In this document: positions 57,218-64,000 of the stretch, piece after piece
How positions within the stretch are numbered: position 1 is the stretch's first letter
How the letters are laid out: every line of letters starts with the position of its first letter
Assembly (NCBI RefSeq): GCF_932274485.2
Contig: NC_065881.2
Span: 46,696,702 to 46,760,701 of the forward strand
DNA from: Patella vulgata
Lineage: Eukaryota > Mollusca > Gastropoda > Patellidae
Direction of reading: 5' to 3'
DNA length: 64,000 bases
The notes under the pieces: generated by a model
The model's database searches: none
Told to the model about the DNA's origin: nothing
The model's input: only the letters and a program-made list of their open reading frames with translations
Position numbers and translations under genes: made by a program

Positions 57218-60200
57218 TTAATGACTTTCTCCCTTTTTCCCTGCCACCTGAAAATAAAAGAAAAAAACAATTTTTTTTATTTTATTAAATTCTAGAGATA
57301 ATAAAACTGAAATGAACTCTTCGATTGATTAATAATACATGAATTTTCCAATCAAAAGGGAAAAGTGTTTAAGATTATTTCCCCAAGAATTTTAATGGGT
57401 CATATTCTTTTCCTATGGTGTCTTTTTTTACAATAATGTGAGAGATGAATTTGATTGAAACAGTACTTCACTTTCATTTCCTCACAGTGGCATTTGAATA
57501 ATTTGCCACACATTCCTGACAAATGAACAGTTTTGAAATCCTGACAGATCTACTCAGCCCATTAAAAGGTACCATATCCATATCCCTAACAACATGCCGA
57601 ACAGTCACTGCCTCTCCCAGTGCAGGAGAACCACACTACATGCAAAACAAAACTGACAAGACAAACCTGCAGACAAGACAAACTACATAGACAATGCAAT
57701 AAACAAACAACAAATATCAAATCAAGTGAATGGATCCAGGCTTTAATCAAAATGAAAAAAACAATATGGCTCTTGTACAGTGTATCAGATGAAGCAAGAC
57801 ACTTGTAACAGGTGATATCTAAAGCTTTGGTCCACCTTTGTATACACAATGAGTTTTTGTTCATTTCTGTCATTCTTTTCAGTAATTAAAATATACTTAC
57901 CCTCTTAAAATCAGACATATTTGTAGAACTAACAGGAGTACCTATAAAACCAATATAATCTACTTGTGTTACCACTCCACCTTCTTGGTTATCTTTTATA
58001 AATAACTGAAAAATACAAAACACCATTGATAAAATATATCATGAAAATTGTTATTAATGTTTTTACTCTATTTTTCAGGTTAGAAGATGATGTGATGTGG
58101 AATTGAGTTATATTTTATGATTTTTCTGACTTCCACCCATACTTAGACAAGTTAGTTGAAGCCGAGTATAACATGAATGATTGCCAAATTAATGATCAGT
58201 TTGCGGCACTGTTATCAATTGAATTCAAATTTCTTTCAGCAATTTTCTAGAACTGAATTTCAACCAACATCAATATATCCGAACAGTTGACTCTTTCTTT
58301 ATATGGACACAGAATATGGTAACAAAATTGTAGAAGTTTGCATTTTACTTTTATCTATCCACGAATTAACGAATGAAATGGGGTTTAACATCCTACTTTT
58401 CTGCACCTAACAGGCTAATGGGAGAGGGAGAAATAGGGTTTAACCTCCACTCAACACAAACTAGGTCATTTCGGGACTAACACATGGTTCAATTTTATTT
58501 TAATAATTCGCTTGCGCGTAGGGTTCTTTAGCAGTGGGAGGAAACCGGAGGACCCGAAGAAAACCCACAAGGTTGGACAGGCGACCCTACTCCTTGTCAC
58601 GTACAACCGGGGAATCGCAACCCCGCCAGTTGACTCACTGACAGACTGTATGATACAGCGCGCGCGTGCTAACCATTCGGCCATCCAACCCCCCACGTGC
58701 TAATGGAGACAGGCATAAGCTATAACCTGTGCTATGAGGGAAATTTTGCCCAGAAAGCAATTGGTTTTTTGTTCCATCTGAATGATTGGACACTATCCTT
58801 GCCAGGCCCTCCGTCCTGCATCATCGACATCATGAGGAACTTCGCAGCCAGCACTGGGATCAGGTTAGCGAGACAGTGCCATTACACACTGAGCCACTGC
58901 AGCTCCCATCTATATAAAAAGAAGATACAATAGAAATGAAATAAAACTTACTGTTAATGTTTGTACATTCTGAAATTTTACAAATCTTAGTGGTACAATT
59001 CCGTCAGCTAAGTCAGTTGGTGTAAGCCTGGATATAAAACAAACCATTAAAATATATGTTTATTTTGAAGATAAGAATTGTCTATTGCTCATTCAAACAT
59101 TTTGAGAAAGTTCTCAACAAACGTCATAGATAAAACTCATAACAAATAACCACTTGAAAATAACCACGTACATGGAGTTTAAATGATCAAGGGCGATGTT
59201 AATAAAGATATTGTTTATTTTATTTATTTTAATATTCCAAGTACAGTAAAATCTTAACAACAACTCTTGTATACGACCATATTTTAAAAGAACCAATTTT
59301 TTTCTATATTCCTTATAATTACTAGTACGGATTACGAAAGATGAAGCCAGTCCCAATCAGTCAATTTTATTGTATTTCCAACTTGTGATAACAATCCAAG
59401 AATTAGTCTTCGAACTATGTAACACTTTTATTTATGGTATACTTACTCAATAATTTGAACTGGTGCCATGGACTCGGCCTGGTCAAAATCTAATGTCCTT
59501 GGCTGATTTATAAAAAGTTTAATACCTTTTGGTCCTTTATCTGAAATTTAATCAAAGAATTATAGTTAGTCTGTAAAATAAACAAATCTGTGTAAACATT
59601 AAATTGCATTGCTTGGAAAATGCTAAAAACTGTTTGTGGTCCACATATTTTACAATGCTGAAAATCTACAGTGATCATCCTCCCAATGCCAACGTTTACA
59701 GCAATATGAATCATCCTCTTATATATAATTTCCTTTTTATCTATTCCTTTTTTTTTCTTATTTGTTTTTTCAATATATTGTATATTATGTAATTTATTTG
59801 TAACCGGGAGAGGGGTTAATATAGGCCTTGCCTGTTCCCCAATCCCCTCAATTTCTGAATAAATATTGTTTAAAAAAAAAAAATCCTCTTATGACCTAAT
59901 GCTTCACACCAAATTTGAAAATAATGTCCTCAGACCACACCAGTTTGATTTTCTGTCCGTCGGGGTCCTGATATATAAGTAGTCACACGAACTAAAAGCT
60001 TTTATACATCGCAACCAATTACTTTGGGATTTTAAATAAGATGTTTTTCTGAAGAAATAAGAAGAAACACTTTACTTACAGGTTTACCGAAGAACAGAAA
60101 ATAAAATTGGTGTGGCCCCTCATCAATTTATATATCAATTCTGTACAAATTTGCAATAGTCCCTTTCTTCATTTATTTAGCCACCTTTACAGTTCTCGTA

Positions 60201-63188
60201 ATACCATACCTTCCTTTGTAACCACACCCCCTGTATATGGGTATGAACTATCGTTTTCATGGCAGCACAAAATATATTAATACTAACTATGCTTCTGATG
60301 TTTTCTTGTTTTTTCTGATCTTTTTGTAAACATTTGGGTTCAAATTGATATAAATGTGGTGGTCATCAATAAAATTTATAAATATATTTCTAAAATAATA
60401 ATGTGTATTCCTACCAGCTGGTCCATTTATTTTCATAGAATGAATCTTCACAGCTTGATTAAATGATAGTTGAATTATAAGCTATAAAATGAAAAAAAAA
60501 CCCCAACAAAATACAAATTTAAAAGTAAATTTAAAGTGACACTTTCACAATCATTGATAAAATAATTATTTTCAATTTGCCTTGAGCATAATTAGAAAAT
60601 TCAAAATTTAGGCAAAAAAATATACCCACTGCTTATAATTTATTTAATTTAGTGTCTTATTTCTAAAGTATGGCATAATTATATATTTATGTCTATATTT
60701 AGGCTAACCTGCTCATCGCAATCTGATTCAAGATAGCCTCCTTTTGAAGTCAAAGCATGTGTATACGGGTGGTCATCAGATTCGTTCAAGCATTCACATT
60801 CTGATTTGAGAAGAAAGGATGAAAGATCCATCTGAAAAAGTAATTATTTGAAAATAAATAACAATTTTGTGTATTAGAATAGCTTTATGAACAGTCTAGT
60901 CAAACAGGCATTATGCAAGAGCTAAATCTGCCTATCGCAGGTCTTTTTTTAGGCCTGAAATGTTAAATAAATTATTAATTAGACATTAATTAACTTACCA
61001 AGACCATAATCAACTCTCGATGCCATCGGATGGCTGCGATATAATTAGATTTAAATATGTTTTGTGGTTGATGTGGTTACCATAAAATGGATAATCGAGA
61101 CTTTATTATGAAGCAACTGTAGTAATGAAAATAAAATGAAATGGGGTTTAACGTCCTACTGTTCTGCTCTGACTAGGCTAATGAAGACGGGCATACGCCA
61201 TACAGTGTGCTGTGAGGGAAATTTTGCCCAGACAGTGGCGCTACGGCTTACTCTTTTGAATTCCCACTGCCAAGGGCTCCTTTACGTGCACATCAATGTG
61301 TCCACCGGACCATGGCTTGTCGTCCCATCTGAACAACTCAACAGTATCAAATGCAAAAAGCTACTTGAAAATGATTAGATTTGTCCTAACATTATGTTCA
61401 ATTACCGTAGAAAATATAAATCATCTCTCCTTTTTTATGAACATTTACATACACTGTGACTTAGTTATTGTCTACATACATGTCCCTTAACTGGTGTAGC
61501 GTCATCATCTCCATCTTCATCACCATACCATGCTTTCACCTTTTCTTCTAGAGCGGCTGAATCTGACCCTCTTGATGTGTCTATTTTCACTTTATTTCGA
61601 TAAAAAACAAATGTTGGCATTGCAGACACCCCCTGTGATGATGCTGCTTCCTAAAATGAACATTATTTGCTATACGATTTAAAGTGTCTGAGCAAGATAT
61701 TCCTAGCACTGAAATAATGTCTTCCTGTTACTAAGTGATTTCTGTAACCATTTAGATTACCTTTGTGCTTTAAAAGGTAACCAATCAAAATAGCTTAAAC
61801 TGAAGGAAACTGAAAGACATTTCCCTAAAACATAAGATTCATTAAATGGAAATGAGCATGAAACGATGAAACATTTATCTACTTGGTGTTAAAGCAAAAT
61901 CAACAAGCCAACAGTGAGGCTGATGTCCCCCACCGAAATCCCAAAATAAATAGATGACACTTATACATTAATTGCACATTTATCTTTTCCAAAAGTATTG
62001 AGCAATCAAACTGTCCTGAATATCTATATTTAGTCTAAGCATATAATATTCACAATCAAACTGGTAGTGAAACTATACACTAAGTTTCATCACTCTCCAT
62101 CAGTTAAAATCAAAGTTATCTTGTACCAAAGCATTGACCACTGAAATTGCTTAACTCTGCTTATCTTTAGCGGGAAATGTAAATTACTGAACTCAGTCAA
62201 GACATTCATCTAATCAACATCTACACCAAGTTTAATGATTCTACCTCAATTAAAAGCAGATATGTTATGTCTCAAAGTCATAACCCATCAAATTGCTTAT
62301 TGCTACTTAGCCTAAGCAGAAAATGCTCATTATCGAACTTAGTCAAGGTATTGATGTAATGAAACTATACACCAAGTTTCATCACTCTAACTAAATTAGA
62401 ACCCGGAACCAATTGTGTCCCAAAGCATCAGCCAATCAAATTAATTATCTCTGGTTACCCTAAGTAGAAAATGCACGTCTACACAAGGAGAGTTATTGTG
62501 TTCCAAAGTCTCGACCAATCAAATTGCTTAATGCTCTGATTACCCTGAGCAGAAAATGCTCATTATTGAACTTAGGCAAGGTATTGATGTAATGAAACTA
62601 ACGGACGGACCCACTTTAATAGTACCCTGCTTTCTTCGAAAGGCGGGGGACAATAATATGTGTTGACCTTTCTCTGAGATGAAAATTATCGTTAAACTGA
62701 CATTTACCCCATAAAATTTTCATACCAGCACTCTATAAATTTTACCATACATATGCTACCACTATAAAATTACTGCTGAAAAGCTATGAGTATGGGCAAA
62801 GTCTCCTATATTAGGCCTTATTTCTAAATTAGTTAATTATTTCTAAATTAAGATCAGACAGATTTGCATGTATTATTGCATAACATAGTTTCTATTTCTG
62901 AAATAAGACTATTATGCTTAGTGAAATAATAACTATGGCATCTTGTTTCTGAACTGGTAAAACCTACTTTGGGTATGTTCTAATTGTACAGCTTTTGTTC
63001 TGTCCCTGTTTTGTTGTGTAAGATTACTGGTAGTTATCCTACATTGTCTATTAGCTGTCATATAATAAAATTACCTGTGTAGGCTACTTACAGGACATTT
63101 GTCAACATCAACTTTCAAAAACACAGCTCTGGGATATTTAGTACTCAATTCTTCAAAAAATGGAGCTATTCTTTGACAAGGTCCACAC
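57218..63188 (-). CDS. TXNL1: Thioredoxin-like protein 1, 3' eight exons (5' end beyond window)
   Basis: Exons in gene order: 63092-63188 (first base completes a split codon), 61480-61650, 60709-60831, 60415-60481, 59447-59540, 58952-59027, 57901-58005 and 57218-57247 (stop TAA). All are bounded by GT-AG and in phase. The visible part is ~254 residues against 289 in the human protein, so about 34 N-terminal residues, one exon in the usual gene structure, lie to the right of the window. Thioredoxin domain: the redox motif CGPC opens the first visible exon and the cis-Pro loop is [13 protein letters not shown]. The PITH domain follows, from about [11 protein letters not shown] and YLESDCDEQ through [13 protein letters not shown] and YIGFIGTPV. 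The C terminus is [12 protein letters not shown], nearly identical to the human tail. TXNL1 is a cytosolic and nuclear disulfide reductase bound to the 26S proteasome lid (Rpn11/PSMD14). I see nothing broken in the visible part. Confidence 0.96.
58372..58912 (-). mobile_element. SINE-3 split by a nested SINE-1, in a TXNL1 intron
   Basis: Outer SINE-3 parts at 58372-58423 (gaatgaaatggggtttaaca) and 58698-58912 (gtgctatgagggaaattttg, ccaggccctccgtcctgcat, with a reversed tRNA-like head cactgagccactgcagc). Same strand as TXNL1. Confidence 0.88.
58424..58697 (-). mobile_element. SINE-1 nested inside SINE-3
   Basis: Complete SINE-1 with cacaaactaggtcatttcgg, gcgcgtagggttctttagcag and head ggccatccaaccccccac (reversed). 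The target copy gctaatgg(g)ag at 58414-58424 and 58699-58708 belongs to SINE-3. Confidence 0.88.
59723..59882 (+). mobile_element. 5'-truncated LINE-like retroposed 3' end with poly-A and 10-bp TSD
   Basis: The insert ends with ttctgaataaatattgttt and an A-run, and is flanked by an exact duplication atcctcttat (59713-59722 and 59883-59892). The retained ~160 bases (gtaaccgggagaggggttaa, gcctgttccccaatccc) look like a LINE 3' UTR. The family cannot be named from this part. It lies in a TXNL1 intron, antisense to the gene. Confidence 0.7.
60910..61128. mobile_element. MITE family D, left part, truncated
   Basis: gcattatgcaagagctaaatc, ttaggcctgaaatgttaaat, attaattagacattaattaac as in the other copies. 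It stops where the SINE-3 copy at 61132 begins. Confidence 0.7.
61132..61345 (-). mobile_element. SINE-3, 5'-truncated, TXNL1 intron
   Basis: aaatgaaatggggtttaacg, gctaatgaagacgggcatac, tgtgctgtgagggaaatttt, gtgcacatcaatgtgtccac, cgtcccatctgaac. The tRNA-like head is missing. Confidence 0.85.
61904..62655. repeat. Tandem-core element family B, complete copy 2, TXNL1 intron
   Basis: Same start as 41127 (caagccaacagtgaggctga), four core units (e.g. cccatcaaattgcttattgc, gccaatcaaattaattatc) and the same hairpin end ccctgctttcttcgaaaggc then ggggg (62623-62648). The body differs from copy 1 by scattered substitutions and indels. Confidence 0.88.
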
Positions 63189-63202
63189 CTTAATTAAAAA
63201 GA

Positions 63203-64000
63203 AGATAGGTTGCCAGGCAACGAAACATACGCCCACAGCAGCTAAATAGTCCAAGTGGTCGACAAGGGTTGTCGCATATTTATTCCTTTGTGGTAATAGG
63301 GGACCTTTACAAGACAGTTCCATACAGATCAGATTATAATTTTTGTCATTTGAGGGATAATAATAATAATAATAATAATGTCATTTATATTCACAAGGTT
63401 CTACAAACTGAAACAAGGGTCTCAGCTCTGGAGGTCATCTACAGAAATTGTTGAAATTGGACAGGCTTTTTTGTTTTACTAATTTAAATAATGCATATAA
63501 ATTTCATACAGATCAGATGATCAATTTTGTCATTCAAGAGGTTCAATAGGATTGTTCTTTTTACTAACTGAAATGGCACATATAAATTTCATACAGACCG
63601 GCAGATAACTTTGTTTGAGGTTAGAGTGTTCACAAAGTGCAACAAAGAGAAACAAGGGCCATAACTTTAGAAGTAATAAACGGAAATTGCTGAAATTCAA
63701 TAGCATTCTTCTCTTTACTAATTTAAATGATGCATGTAAATTTCATACAAATCGGTCGATAACTTTTGATGTTACTGTTAGAGCGTTCCCAAGGTGCAAC
63801 AAAGTGAAACAAGGGCCATAACTCTAGAAATAATTGACGGAAATTGCTGAAATTCAATAGGCTTCTTCGTTTCACTAATTTAGATCATGAATATAAATTT
63901 CACAAAGATCGGAAGATAACTTTTGGCGTAATAGAGTTCACAAGGTTCAACAAAGTGAAACAAGGGCCAGAACTCTAGAAGTAATAAACGGAAATTCTAA
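63203..64000. repeat. Tandem-core element family A, open at window edge, TXNL1 intron
   Basis: Start ataggttgccaggcaacgaa, acatacgcccacagcagcta, gggttgtcgcatatttattc, as at 31846. Core units with acaagggccataact or near variants at ~63651, 63810 and 63961 (spacing 159 and 151). A (taa)n microsatellite interrupts at 63357-63380. The right end is outside the window. Confidence 0.85.

Overview
The window is eukaryotic, AT-rich and dense in introns and repeats. Three protein-coding genes can be reconstructed by hand through consecutive GT-AG introns. The repeat set suggests a lophotrochozoan animal, most probably a marine mollusc: tRNA-headed SINEs ending in ATTTC repeats, tandem-core elements carrying the AAGGGCCATAACTC motif, and Tc1 and hAT DNA transposons. 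The species cannot be fixed from this sequence. I see no bacterial operon, CRISPR array, LTR element or virus-like element.

Layout. 1-2400: a decayed Tc1 transposon and a ~57-bp minisatellite split by a SINE. 2400-8850: gene-free, with SINE pieces, a ~290-bp tandem duplication and a short hAT element with SPIN-like ends. 8978-19691 (+): an 11-exon gene for a 549-residue coiled-coil protein with an N-myristoylation signal; I do not recognise the family. 19700-25380: intergenic, with a hAT MITE, a nested SINE pair and a degenerate minisatellite. 25389-47305 (-): a complete 19-exon gene for a cytosolic dipeptidyl peptidase of the DPP8/DPP9 type (872 residues), with its Ser-Asp-His triad intact. 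Its introns hold a near-intact Tc1 element, several tandem-core elements and a 1.2-kb inverted-repeat element. 47317-57200: the presumed upstream region of DPP8/9, then minisatellites, a SINE interrupted by a hAT insertion, a hAT transposase remnant and a second decayed Tc1 copy. 57218-63188 (-): the last eight exons of TXNL1 (thioredoxin plus PITH domains); its first exon must lie beyond the right edge.

The three genes show no operon-like or functional link: DPP8/9 trims N-terminal dipeptides in the cytosol, TXNL1 is a proteasome-associated redox protein, and the first gene is probably a membrane-tethered scaffold. The most unusual content is the repeat landscape. At least two element families have cores of 146-150-bp tandem units and end in a hairpin. 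SINEs are nested with readable target-site duplications. Three hAT-like elements have exact 8-bp duplications, and a hAT transposase fossil lies in the same window.
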